From positions 62,001 through 126,000 of the forward strand of contig JABAQN010000042.1 of assembly GCA_019187495.1 (NCBI GenBank): DNA of 64,000 bases, in the 5' to 3' direction. Positions 16,032-24,700 of this stretch are shown here, one piece after another (within the stretch, counting starts at the first letter, position 1; each line of letters starts with the position of its first letter). The translations under genes and the position numbers were made by a program. Source of the stretch: Steroidobacteraceae bacterium (GTDB lineage: Bacteria; Pseudomonadota; Gammaproteobacteria; Steroidobacterales; Steroidobacteraceae). The notes beneath the pieces are model-generated. The model was not told the DNA's origin and made no database searches. It was given only the letters and a program-made list of their open reading frames with translations.

Positions 16032-18008
16032 GTGTACGACATCGGCGTCGTCAACTACGTCATCCTCGCCGTGCTGCTGTGCGCGGCGGGCGTCATCGTC
16101 TTCCTCGGCCTGCGCGACAACCTGCGTCGCATCGCGCCGGGTCGCGCGCCGTTCGCCGACATCCATTCGGTCGCGGACGCGATCGGGCGTATCAACTGGC
16201 CGTCATTCTTCAAGCGCGGCCTGCTGCTGTCGCGCCTCTTCAAGCGCCCGGCTTCCGGGATCGCGCACGCGCTGCTGTTCTTCGGGGCGCTGTTCGAGAT
16301 CTTCGGCCATGGCCTCTATGGCCTGAGTTTCATCGGCGTCCCCGTGTACTCGGGCCGCTTCGGTTTCATCGTGATGGAACTCGGCCGTGAAATCGCCGGC
16401 CTCGCGATGCTGCTCGGCATCCTCTTCATGCTGGTGCGGCGCGCGGTACCGCCGGAGCGCCTCACCGTCGGCAAGGCGCGGCGCGGCTTCATCGCGATGG
16501 AGATCCTGCTGCTCGCCATCCTCCTCGCAGGCTTCGTCGCCGAAGGGGTGCGCCTCGCGCAGCCCGGAGCCGCGAGCGCGGGCGAGTTCCTCGGCAGCGC
16601 GATCGCGGGCGGTTTCGATCAGCTGAGCCTCGCGCTCGGCGGCCGCAGCTACCTCGTGATGTGGTGGTTCCATGGATTGCTGGGGCTCGCCTTCATCGTG
16701 CTCATCACCCGCACGCCGATGTCGCACATGCTGCTCGGGCCGATCAACAGCGCGCTCGCGAATCGTCGCGACGGCGTGAGCGTGCCGCCGATCGACTTCG
16801 AGGCGGACGAGCCGGTGCTCGGCGCGCAGAAGCTCTCCGACCTGCCGTTCAAGAGCCGGCTCGATTTCGACGCCTGCCTCTGGTGCGGCCGCTGCCACGA
16901 AGTGTGCCCCGCGGCGCAGACCGGCAAGCCGCTGTCACCGAAGAAGATCATGCTGACCTGCGCCGAATTCCAGGCCGAAGGACGCGAGGACGATACGTCG
17001 ATCGTCGATGCGCTCGGCGTCGAGGCGCTGTTCAGCTGCACGTCCTGCGGGGCGTGCGTGGAGGAGTGCCCGGTCAGCAACAATCCGGCCGAGGTGATCC
17101 TGCACTTCCGGCGCCAGCTCGTCATGGGGCGCTCGGAGATGCCGGAGGTGATGGCGACCGCGAACCGCAACCTCGAGTCGCGCTGCCACCCGTTCGTGGG
17201 CACGTCCGCCAACCGCGACGACTGGCGCCGCGGCCTCGACGTGCCGTTCTTCGAGCCCGGCAAGACCGAATACCTGCTCTGGATCGGCTGTTCGGTCGCG
17301 TTCGAGGAGCGCGCGCAGCGGATCGCGCGGGCGTTGATGCAGGTGCTGAACGCCGCCGGCGTCTCCTGGGGCATCCTCGAGGAGACGCGCTGTTCGGGCG
17401 ACCCCGCCAAGGTGATGGGCAACGAGCTGCTGTTCGTCGAGCTCGCGCAGGGCAACATCGAGGAGTTCAACGAAGCGAAGGTCACGAAGGTGATCACGAT
17501 GTGCCCGCACAGCTTCAACAGCTTCAGCCGCTACTACCCCGAGCTTGGCGGCAAATGGGAGACGATCCCCCATTCCGTGCTCATCGACCGGCTGATTCGC
17601 GAGGGCAGGCTCAACCTGCGACGCGATGCGATGCAGAAGATCACGTTCCACGATCCCTGCTATCTCGCGCGGCACAACGGCATCGAGCACGAACCGCGCA
17701 GCGTCGTGGCGGCCGTCGGCGAACTCGTCGAGATGCCGCGCCACGGCAAGGACAGTTTCTGCTGCGGTGGCGGCGGCGGCAGCTACTGGTCGCGCGAGGG
17801 CGGCACGGCGCGCATCAGCGACGTGCGCGTCACGGAAGCGCTCGGCACCGGCGCGAACCGGATCGCGACCTCCTGTCCCATCTGCCTGCTGATGCTGAGC
17901 GCGAGCGCCGGCAAGCAGACGGAGGAGCCCAAGGTCTTCGATCTCGCGGAACTCGTCGCTGAAGCGATAAGCGATGCGTCGCCACGATCGCCCATCACGA
18001 TCCAATGA
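16032..18008 (+). CDS. Membrane-bound Fe-S oxidoreductase (ETF:quinone-type, HdrD/GlpC-like CCG domains)
   Basis: The protein has 658 residues. The N-terminal ~240 residues hold about five or six membrane helices (first VNYVILAVLLCAAGVIVFLGL), like the NarI-type cytochrome b/HdrE module. Two [4Fe-4S] motifs follow: CLWCGRCHEVCP near 285 and CTSCGACVEECP near 340. The C-terminal half has CCG-type cysteine domains, including DPCYLARH and FCCGGGGGSYW. In other bacteria proteins of this build beside etfBA carry electrons from ETF to menaquinone or quinone. Its place 1.6 kb after etfA fits that role well. It starts with GTG at 16032, nine bases after the thiolase gene. Confidence 0.88.
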   Translation: MYDIGVVNYVILAVLLCAAGVIVFLGLRDNLRRIAPGRAPFADIHSVADAIGRINWPSFFKRGLLLSRLFKRPASGIAHALLFFGALFEIFGHGLYGLSFIGVPVYSGRFGFIVMELGREIAGLAMLLGILFMLVRRAVPPERLTVGKARRGFIAMEILLLAILLAGFVAEGVRLAQPGAASAGEFLGSAIAGGFDQLSLALGGRSYLVMWWFHGLLGLAFIVLITRTPMSHMLLGPINSALANRRDGVSVPPIDFEADEPVLGAQKLSDLPFKSRLDFDACLWCGRCHEVCPAAQTGKPLSPKKIMLTCAEFQAEGREDDTSIVDALGVEALFSCTSCGACVEECPVSNNPAEVILHFRRQLVMGRSEMPEVMATANRNLESRCHPFVGTSANRDDWRRGLDVPFFEPGKTEYLLWIGCSVAFEERAQRIARALMQVLNAAGVSWGILEETRCSGDPAKVMGNELLFVELAQGNIEEFNEAKVTKVITMCPHSFNSFSRYYPELGGKWETIPHSVLIDRLIREGRLNLRRDAMQKITFHDPCYLARHNGIEHEPRSVVAAVGELVEMPRHGKDSFCCGGGGGSYWSREGGTARISDVRVTEALGTGANRIATSCPICLLMLSASAGKQTEEPKVFDLAELVAEAISDASPRSPITIQ

Positions 18009-18024
18009 CCGGCAGAAAGACACC

Positions 18025-18804
18025 ATGGCACTGAACCTTCCGGAAACCTTCACCTACGAGAAGCGCGGCCGCGTGGCCGTGATGACGCTGAATCGCCCGC
18101 AGGCGGCCAACGCGATGACGCGCGAAATGATCGTTGGCATGGACGCGGCGTTCGACGATTTCAACCTCGATCCGGACCTGCACGTGGCGATCCTCACGGG
18201 CGCGGGCAACCGCGCGTTCTGCACCGGCATGGACATGAAATCGGCGCTGCCGGCCATCGCGGCCGGCGATTCGATGGGTTACGAGGATCCGGTGAAGCGG
18301 CCGTTCCAGACCATCTACAAGCCGATCATCGCGGCAATCAATGGCATGTGCATGGCGGGCGGCATGGAGTTCATGCTCGGCACCGACATCCGCCTCGCGA
18401 CCGAGAACGCGACTTTCGCGCTGAGCGAAGTGCGCTGGGCGGTGATTCCGGTGGGCGGCAGCCACATCCGCCTGCCGCAGCAGATCCCGTGGGCGGTGGC
18501 GATGGAAATGCTGCTGACCGGCGCCAGCATCGATGCGAAGCGCGCGCATGAGGTGGGGCTCGTCAACCGGATCGTGCCGGCGGAGCGACTGCTCGAGGAA
18601 GCGCTCGCGCTCGCGGAGAAGATCAGCGACAACGGCCCGCTCGCGGTCCGCACGGCGAAGGAGATCGCGGTGCGCGCGCTCAACAACGAGCCGAATTTCG
18701 TCCTCGAGAAGGCGATCGGCGCGCGCGTGTTTTCCTCCGACGACGCGAAGGAAGGGCCGCGGGCGTTTGCCGAAAAGCGCAAGCCCGCCTACAGGGGACG
18801 CTGA
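18025..18804 (+). CDS. Enoyl-CoA hydratase/isomerase family protein
   Basis: The protein has 259 residues, standard crotonase length. The oxyanion-hole segments are TGAGNRAFCTGMDM and NGMCMAGGMEFMLGTDIRLA, with the acidic residue in ALSEVRWAV, followed by GGSHIRLPQQI. It probably hydrates or isomerises an enoyl-CoA in the pathway. The ATG at 18025 was preferred over an upstream in-frame ATG at 17974 that overlaps the Fe-S protein gene. It is last in this transcription unit: a hairpin follows 6 bases after its stop. Confidence 0.9.
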   Translation: MALNLPETFTYEKRGRVAVMTLNRPQAANAMTREMIVGMDAAFDDFNLDPDLHVAILTGAGNRAFCTGMDMKSALPAIAAGDSMGYEDPVKRPFQTIYKPIIAAINGMCMAGGMEFMLGTDIRLATENATFALSEVRWAVIPVGGSHIRLPQQIPWAVAMEMLLTGASIDAKRAHEVGLVNRIVPAERLLEEALALAEKISDNGPLAVRTAKEIAVRALNNEPNFVLEKAIGARVFSSDDAKEGPRAFAEKRKPAYRGR

Positions 18805-18810
18805 GGGCGG

Positions 18811-18827
18811 CCGGGCTCCGCGCCCGG
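18811..18827. terminator. Possible hairpin terminator
   Basis: Perfect 6-base stem CCGGGC/GCCCGG with a 5-base loop, right after the hydratase stop. No T-run follows, so it would be a weak or Rho-assisted stop. A second small hairpin (CCCC-TCGC-GGGG) is at 18846-18857. Confidence 0.35.
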
Positions 18828-18830
18828 TAG

Positions 18831-18840
18831 TCCGATTGGA
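18831..18840. promoter_or_regulatory. Candidate operator, TCC-N4-GGA
   Basis: TCCGATTGGA, identical in core to the 10506 site, here without a full GCRTCR arm. It lies 64 bases before the acyl-CoA dehydrogenase start and just after the hairpin, so it probably marks the start of a second transcription unit within the long rightward gene run. Confidence 0.5.
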
Positions 18841-18904
18841 GGTCGCCCCTCGCGGGGAGGGGGCAGTACTTTGGGTGCCGATTCGTGTGGTTCCGGAGTC
18901 ACGC

Positions 18905-20086
18905 ATGGACTTTGAATTCAGCGAGAAAGAACGCGCCTTCCTGCGCGAAGTCGACGGTTTCCTGAAGGACAACCACGACCCGAAGGTCATGGATGTCACG
19001 CGCGAGAACATGGCGCAGGTGTGCGATACGCCGGAGCGGCGCGCCTTCATGGGCAAGGTCGCGAAGAAGGGCTGGCTCGGCATCACCTGGCCGAAGGCGG
19101 TCGGTGGCCAGGACGGCGAGGGATTCTACGAGTTCCTGCTCAACGAGAAGCTCTCCTCGGTCGGCGCGCCGCAGATCGGCAAGGGCATCGGCATCATCGG
19201 CAAGACGCTGATCCGCGTCGGGTCCGAGAAGCTGAAGAAGGAGTTCCTGCCGCAGATCCTCGACGCGAAGATCGAATTCGCGGTGGGCTATTCCGAGCCG
19301 AGCGCCGGGTCGGATGCGGCCGCGATGCGCCTGAAAGCCGAGCGCAAGGGTGACGGCTGGGTGCTGAACGGCCAGAAGGTCTTCACGACGTCGGCGCATT
19401 TCGCCGACTGGTACTGGGTCGGTGCGCGCACCGACCCGGATGCGCCGAAGCACCACGGCATTTCGCTGTTCCTCGTCCGCATGAACGACCCGGGTCTCAC
19501 GATCCAGCCGATGTACACGATGGGCGGGGAGCGCACCAACGCGGTGTTCTTCGACAACGTGTTCGTGCACGACGACTACCGCGTCGGCGAGCTCGGCAAG
19601 GGCTTCCAGTACATCGCCGAGGCGCTCGACATCGAGCGTTTCACGATGTTCACCTTTTCGCCGATCCGCGGGCGGGTGGAACTGCTGTGCAATTACGTGC
19701 GGGACACCGTGCGCGACGGCAAGTCGCTGAAGGACGACCCGGTCATCCGCCAGAAGGTCGCCCAGCTCGCGACCGAGTGCGAAGTGGCGCGCCTGCTCGG
19801 CGTGCGCTTCGTGGACGCGGCGCTGCACTCCTCCAAGACGCCGACGATCGAGGCCTCGGAATACAAGCTCTATGCGACCGAGTTGTCGCGCCGCGTCGCG
19901 GACGCGACCATGGATATCGCGAGCCCCGGTTCGCAACTCGCGCTCGGCACGGAGGACGCGCCGCTCAGGGGTCGCGCCGAGAGCTGCTACACCTACACGG
20001 TGATCGACACGGTCGGCGGCGGTTCGTCGGAAGTGCAGAAGAACATCATCGCCAAGCGCAAGTTCGACCTGCCGAAGAACTTCTGA
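18905..20086 (+). CDS. Acyl-CoA dehydrogenase
   Basis: The protein has 393 residues with the complete ACAD fold. The FAD/substrate segment is VGYSEPSAGSDAAAMRLKA, then FTTSAHFADWYWVGART in the beta domain, and the C-terminal GGGSSEVQKNIIAKRKF. The Glu that MCAD uses as base (Glu-Gly-Thr) aligns with Gly here, so the base must lie elsewhere, as in isovaleryl-type enzymes or heteromeric ACADs. It passes electrons to ETF. A second ACAD (22296) in the same operon makes an alpha2beta2 heteromer possible, as known for steroid side-chain ChsE-type enzymes (inference). Confidence 0.9.
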   Translation: MDFEFSEKERAFLREVDGFLKDNHDPKVMDVTRENMAQVCDTPERRAFMGKVAKKGWLGITWPKAVGGQDGEGFYEFLLNEKLSSVGAPQIGKGIGIIGKTLIRVGSEKLKKEFLPQILDAKIEFAVGYSEPSAGSDAAAMRLKAERKGDGWVLNGQKVFTTSAHFADWYWVGARTDPDAPKHHGISLFLVRMNDPGLTIQPMYTMGGERTNAVFFDNVFVHDDYRVGELGKGFQYIAEALDIERFTMFTFSPIRGRVELLCNYVRDTVRDGKSLKDDPVIRQKVAQLATECEVARLLGVRFVDAALHSSKTPTIEASEYKLYATELSRRVADATMDIASPGSQLALGTEDAPLRGRAESCYTYTVIDTVGGGSSEVQKNIIAKRKFDLPKNF

Positions 20087-20094
20087 GCCCGGCG

Positions 20095-21255
20095 ATGTCA
20101 TTCCTGCAAGGCCTCACCGCTCTCGATCTCGCTGCCGTCGGCCCCGCGGCGCGCGCCTCGCGCATCCTCGCCGATTACGGCATGCGCGTGATCAAGGTGG
20201 CGCCGGTCACGGGCTCGGGCGTGGACGCCGTCGAGCCCGTGTACCACGCCTACGGCGGCGGGCGCGGCATGCAGCGGATCCGCATCGATCTCAAGTCCGC
20301 GGCCGGGCGCGAAGTGCTGTTCCGGCTCGCGCGCAGTGCCGACGCGCTGATCGAGAGCTACCGCCCCGGGGTCGCGAGCCGCCTCGGCGTGGGCTACGAG
20401 CAGCTGAAGGCCCACAATCCGCGCCTGATCTATTGCTCGACGACGGGATATGGCCAGCAGGGGCCGTACTCGCAGTGGGCGGGCCACGACATCGATTACC
20501 TCGCCGTCGGCGGTTTCCTCGCCTGCAGTGGCCGCGACGCCGAGGGCCGGCCGGCGATCCCCGGGGCGACCGTCGCCGACAGCGCCGGCGGCGGCATGCA
20601 TGCCGCGATGGCGATCATGGCGGCGCTCGTGGGCCGCTCGAAGACGGGCACGGGCACGCATCTCGACGTGTCGGTCGTCGACGGCGTGCTGAACCTCATG
20701 TCGCTGTACCTCGACCAGTACCTCGCGACCGGCGAGGAAACGGGCCCGGGCTCGGCGCTGCTCACCGGAAAGTTCGCGTGTTACGGCGTGTATACGGCGT
20801 CCGACGGCAAGCACCTCGCGGTGGGGGCGATCGAGGGCAAGTTCTTCCGCAATCTCTGCAAGCTGCTCGGCATCGAGCAATACGCGGCTGCCCAGTACGA
20901 GCCGTCGCGGCAGGAGGAGATCCGCCGCGCGATGCAGCAGCAGTTCGCGACCCGCACACGCGACGAGTGGACGGAGCAGCTCGCCGGCAAGGATACGTGT
21001 GTCGCGCCGGTGCTGACGATCGCGGAAGTGGCCGCCGATCCGCACCTGCGCTCGCAGCGCGCGTTCATGACGGCGAACCACCCGCAGCACGGGAAGTTCG
21101 AGCAGCTCTCGCCGAACCTCGCGGGCGCGGAGCGCAACCAGCCGACCTTCACTCTGCCGCCGGCGGGGCAGCTCGACACCGACCAGGTGCTCGCCGGCGC
21201 AGGCTTTTCGGGTGACGAGATCCGGCAGCTGCGGGACGGCGGGAGCGTGCAGTGA
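20095..21255 (+). CDS. Alpha-methylacyl-CoA racemase-like CaiB/BaiF protein
   Basis: The protein has 386 residues. All three racemase residues known from bacterial MCR can be placed: the His in QWAGHDIDYLAVGG, the Asp in TVADSAGGGMH and the Glu in VGAIEGKFF. The Asp followed by a GGG run separates racemases from CoA-transferases. The enzyme would interconvert (R)- and (S)-2-methylacyl-CoA, needed before dehydrogenation of branched or isoprenoid side chains. It sits between two ACAD genes and next to a MaoC pair, exactly where such a step is used. It begins 8 bases after the ACAD stop and overlaps the next gene (GTGA). Confidence 0.85.
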   Translation: MSFLQGLTALDLAAVGPAARASRILADYGMRVIKVAPVTGSGVDAVEPVYHAYGGGRGMQRIRIDLKSAAGREVLFRLARSADALIESYRPGVASRLGVGYEQLKAHNPRLIYCSTTGYGQQGPYSQWAGHDIDYLAVGGFLACSGRDAEGRPAIPGATVADSAGGGMHAAMAIMAALVGRSKTGTGTHLDVSVVDGVLNLMSLYLDQYLATGEETGPGSALLTGKFACYGVYTASDGKHLAVGAIEGKFFRNLCKLLGIEQYAAAQYEPSRQEEIRRAMQQQFATRTRDEWTEQLAGKDTCVAPVLTIAEVAADPHLRSQRAFMTANHPQHGKFEQLSPNLAGAERNQPTFTLPPAGQLDTDQVLAGAGFSGDEIRQLRDGGSVQ

Positions 21256-21803
21256 CGCGCTCGACCGCAAGTCCTCCCCCTGGGGCGGCTGATTTGCCGG
21301 CCGCCGTCGCGGCGCTCATCGGCAAGCCGCAGTACGAGGAACAGTCCGAGTTCCCGATCGAGATCGGCTACGTGTACAACAGCTGCGCGGCCACACAGAA
21401 CGGCAATCCGTTGTACTGGGACGCCGCCGTCGCGCAGGCGCTCACCGGCGGGCGCATCGCGCCACCCACCATGCTGTCGGTGTGGATGCGGCCGCACTAT
21501 TGGGCGCCGGGCGCGCCCGGCGAACGCAAGGCGCTGATGACGCATTTCGACCTGAAGGAACTGTGCGGGTTGCCGGAGGCCGTCGTCGTCAGCAACGAAG
21601 CCAGTTTCGGCGAGCCGGTGCGCATGGGCGATGTGCTCACGAGCCGGCAGGTCGTGCGCTCGGTCGGCGAGCTGAAAAAGACGAAGCTCGGCACCGGCCG
21701 CTTCTGGGTCATCGACGTCGAGACCCACAACCAGCGTGGCGAGTGGGTGGGGACCGAGTCGTACAGCTTCCTCGGCTACCGCCGGCCGGAAGGTGAGGCG
21801 TGA
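21252..21803 (+). CDS. MaoC-like hotdog protein, non-catalytic-type half of a heteromeric enoyl-CoA hydratase
   Basis: The protein has 183 residues with the MaoC_dehydrat_N look (YVYNSCAATQNGNPLYWD, then GGRIAPPTMLSVWM). In catalytic MaoC hydratases the motif carries Asp and His; here the equivalent stretch is NPLYWD, without the His. It therefore probably forms the structural half of a dimer with the next gene, as in ChsH1-ChsH2. It begins with GTG overlapping the racemase stop, and its own stop overlaps the next start. Confidence 0.82.
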   Translation: MTRSTASPPPGAADLPAAVAALIGKPQYEEQSEFPIEIGYVYNSCAATQNGNPLYWDAAVAQALTGGRIAPPTMLSVWMRPHYWAPGAPGERKALMTHFDLKELCGLPEAVVVSNEASFGEPVRMGDVLTSRQVVRSVGELKKTKLGTGRFWVIDVETHNQRGEWVGTESYSFLGYRRPEGEA

Positions 21804-22282
21804 GCGCCGTGCGCGACCTGCTCGCCGACGAAGTCCGTGTCGGGCAGGAGCTGCCGCCGCTGCGCGTCGACGTGAACGCGACGCTGATCGTGCTCGGTGC
21901 GCTCGCGAGCCGCGACTGGCGCCCGATGCACCACGACAAGGATTTCGCCGTCGAGCGCAATGGCCTGAGGAATATTTTCGTCAATACGCCCAACTTCCAG
22001 GCCTGGTTCGAGCGCTATCTCACCGACTGGACGGGCCCGAAAGGCCGGCTCGGGCGCATGACTTTCAAGATGAAGAAGTCGGTATTCCCGGGGGACGAAA
22101 TGTCCTTCTCGGGCCGCGTCACCGGTGTCACCGAAGACGCGAGTGGCTGCCGCTGGGTGGAGGTCGACGTCGGCGTTTCCGTCGCCGGGACCCTCACCAC
22201 CGAAGGGCACGCGAAAATCGCGCTGCCTGCCGACGCCGACGACAACCCGTGGGCCCGCCGGGGCCCGAACTGGCAACCCTGA
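21800..22282 (+). CDS. MaoC-like enoyl-CoA hydratase, catalytic-type subunit
   Basis: The protein has 160 residues of single hotdog fold. The hydratase motif is visible as SRDWRPMHHDKDFA, with the Asp and His expected to activate water. Paired with the preceding His-lacking hotdog protein, it should form a two-subunit (R)-type enoyl-CoA hydratase for bulky substrates; this arrangement is known from steroid side-chain degradation. GTG start in a 4-base overlap. Confidence 0.85.
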   Translation: MSAVRDLLADEVRVGQELPPLRVDVNATLIVLGALASRDWRPMHHDKDFAVERNGLRNIFVNTPNFQAWFERYLTDWTGPKGRLGRMTFKMKKSVFPGDEMSFSGRVTGVTEDASGCRWVEVDVGVSVAGTLTTEGHAKIALPADADDNPWARRGPNWQP

Positions 22283-22295
22283 CAGAGCAACGCCC

Positions 22296-23459
22296 ATGGA
22301 CCTGAAATTCACTGACGAACAACGCATGCTCCGCGAGACCAGCCGCGACCTTTGTGCGGCCAGTTGCGGCGTGGATGTGGTGCGCAAGATGGAGAATGAT
22401 CCGCTCGGCGTGCCGGAACCCTTGTGGCAGAACATGAAGGACATGGGCCTGCTCGGGATCCTGCTGCCGCAGGATCTCGGCGGCATGGGCCTCAACATGC
22501 TCGACTGCGCGGTCATCTACGAGGAGTTCGGTCGTGCACTCGTGCCCGGCCCGCACTTCTCGACCGCCGTCATCAGCGTGCTCGCGCTGCGACGCGCCGC
22601 GGATGCCGCGCAGCAGAAGGAATTCCTGCCGGCCATCGGCAGCGGCGCGCTCATCATGGCGCCCGCGTGGCTCGAGCCGGATGGCGGCTACGGCGCCGAA
22701 GGCGTGCAGCTCACGGCGAGCCCCGTGAAAGGCGGCTTTCGCCTGCAGGGCGTGAAGCGCCACGTGTTCTGCGCGAAAGCGGCACAGAAGCTGCTCGTGC
22801 TGGCCCGCACCGGGAAGGGCGCGGAGGATATCGATCTCTTCGTCGTCGATACGGCATCGCCGGGCGTGAAGCTCGAGCAGCAGAAGTCGATGGCGTCCGA
22901 CACGCAGTACCGCGTCACCTTCGACGGCGTGGAAGTGCCGGCGGCACGACGGCTCGGGGCCGAACACAGCGGCTGGAAACACTGGTCCGGCGCGATGCAC
23001 GAGGCGATCATCCTGCTCGCCGCCTACGCCGCGGGCGGAGCGGAGCGCGCCCTCGAGATCACCGTGCAGTACTCGAAGGACCGTCACCAGTTCGGCAAGC
23101 CGATCGGCGCGTTCCAGGCGCTCGCGCACTACATGGCCGACGCATCGCCGGTGGTGGAAGGCGCCAAGGTGCTCGTGTACGAGGCGGCCTGGGCGCAATC
23201 GACGGGACGGGACATCGCGCGGCTCGCGCCGATGGCCAAGCTGTTCGCCTGCAAGGCGTTCCGTGATGTGACGCACATGGCGCAGCAGGTCCATGGCGGC
23301 ATCGGCTTCACGCTCGACTACGACATCCAGCTCTACTATCGCCGCGCGAAGCAGTTGCAGCTGAACTGGTGGGATTCGCGCTACCTCGAGGGCCTGATCG
23401 CCGCCGACGTGCTGGATCGCGGTCTGCCGCGGACGATCCCCGATCCGTTCTCGCCATGA
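22296..23459 (+). CDS. Acyl-CoA dehydrogenase (second, probable heteromer subunit)
   Basis: The protein has 387 residues. ACAD features: LLPQDLGGMGLNMLDCAVIYEEFGRAL, the mid-domain GFRLQGVKRHVFCAKAAQKLLVL, KDRHQFGKPIGAFQALAH and QVHGGIGFTLDYDIQLYYRRAK. The usual EPxAGSD substrate loop is altered to LEPDGGYGAEG, and the C-terminal catalytic EGT-type motif is absent. These are traits of the degenerate subunit in two-gene ACADs, so it may pair with the 18905 product. Its stop overlaps the next CoA-transferase start (ATGA). Confidence 0.88.
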   Translation: MDLKFTDEQRMLRETSRDLCAASCGVDVVRKMENDPLGVPEPLWQNMKDMGLLGILLPQDLGGMGLNMLDCAVIYEEFGRALVPGPHFSTAVISVLALRRAADAAQQKEFLPAIGSGALIMAPAWLEPDGGYGAEGVQLTASPVKGGFRLQGVKRHVFCAKAAQKLLVLARTGKGAEDIDLFVVDTASPGVKLEQQKSMASDTQYRVTFDGVEVPAARRLGAEHSGWKHWSGAMHEAIILLAAYAAGGAERALEITVQYSKDRHQFGKPIGAFQALAHYMADASPVVEGAKVLVYEAAWAQSTGRDIARLAPMAKLFACKAFRDVTHMAQQVHGGIGFTLDYDIQLYYRRAKQLQLNWWDSRYLEGLIAADVLDRGLPRTIPDPFSP

Positions 23460-24676
23460 CCGCAGCCGGCGCCGGCGCACTGGCCGGCATCAAGGTCGTC
23501 GATTTCGGACAGATGGTCTCGGCGCCGTTCTGCGCCAAACTCATGGGCGACTACGGCGCCGACGTGATCAAGGTCGAGCCGCCCGCGGGCGACGCCGCGC
23601 GCCGGGCGGGCCCTTTCCCGGGCGATGTCGCGCACCCGGAGAAGAGCGGGCTCTACTTCATCAACAACACCAACAAGCGCGGGGTGACCTGCGACGTGTC
23701 GGTGCGTGAGGGTCGGGAACTTTTCGCGCGCCTGCTGCGCTGGGCGGATATCCTGATCGAGAACCACCTGCCGCGGCAGATGCGGGCGTGGAACCTCACG
23801 TTCGACGAAGTGCAGGCGATCAATCCCGATCTCGTGATGATCTCGATCACGCCGTTCGGCCAGACGGGGCCCTACAGCGGCTGGAACGGTTACGACCTGA
23901 ACGCCTTCCACCTGACCGGCGCGAGTTCGCGCTATTGCGGCCGGCCCGGGGAAATGCCGCTCGAGCACGGCACGTTCTCCGCGGACTATTACGGTGCGGT
24001 CGCCGGTGCGGCCTGGGGCATGGCGGCGGCGTTCGGCCGCGGCGTCGCAGGAGGCGGGCAGCAGGTCGATGTCTCGTGCGCCGAGGCGATCGCGGCGTCT
24101 TTCGTCGGTGGCCAGAACATCGGGCTCGTCGCGCAGGAGGGGCGCTTCGACAAACGCACCGGCGTCGGCATGCCGCTCGGCGCGCCCGCGACCATCGTGC
24201 CGTGCAAGGACGGCCATGTGTGGATGCTCGCGCTCGAGCGCGGACAATGGGAGGGCCTGTGCAAGGTCATGGGCGATCCCGAGTGGGCGCGCCTCGAGAT
24301 GTTCAACGACATGTACGTGCGCGCCCAGAACGCCGACATCATGTACTCCTTCATCGAGGAGTGGACGATGCAGCACTCGAAGATGGAGATCATGGAGAAG
24401 TGCCAGGCCGCCGGCTGCCCGATCACGGCCGTGTTCACGATCGCGGAGGCGGCGGCGCAGCCGCACCTCGCGGCGCGCGATTATTTCGTCGACATCGATC
24501 ATCCGGACCTCGGTCGCGTGCGCAATCTCGGCGCGCCGTTCAAGATGCCGGCAAGTCCGGGCGGCCCGGTGCGCCCGGCGCCCCGCCTCGGGCAGCACAA
24601 CGACGAGGTGTACGGCGGGCTGCTGTCGTTGCAGAGTGCCGAGATCGCCTCGTTGCGGGCAGCGGCCGCCATCTGA
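23456..24676 (+). CDS. CaiB/BaiF family III CoA-transferase
   Basis: The protein has 406 residues. The N-terminal motif is IKVVDFGQMVSAPFCAKLMGDYGADVIKVEPP, and the family's catalytic Asp is plausible in FSADYYGAVAG near residue 180. It moves CoA between carboxylates without ATP. It begins a run of five CoA-transferase genes (23456-30552) interrupted by one crotonase. Acceptor and donor are unknown. ATG start in a 4-base overlap with the ACAD gene. Confidence 0.9.
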   Translation: MTAAGAGALAGIKVVDFGQMVSAPFCAKLMGDYGADVIKVEPPAGDAARRAGPFPGDVAHPEKSGLYFINNTNKRGVTCDVSVREGRELFARLLRWADILIENHLPRQMRAWNLTFDEVQAINPDLVMISITPFGQTGPYSGWNGYDLNAFHLTGASSRYCGRPGEMPLEHGTFSADYYGAVAGAAWGMAAAFGRGVAGGGQQVDVSCAEAIAASFVGGQNIGLVAQEGRFDKRTGVGMPLGAPATIVPCKDGHVWMLALERGQWEGLCKVMGDPEWARLEMFNDMYVRAQNADIMYSFIEEWTMQHSKMEIMEKCQAAGCPITAVFTIAEAAAQPHLAARDYFVDIDHPDLGRVRNLGAPFKMPASPGGPVRPAPRLGQHNDEVYGGLLSLQSAEIASLRAAAAI

Positions 24677-24700
24677 GCGGCGCACGAAGGACGGCGCGAC

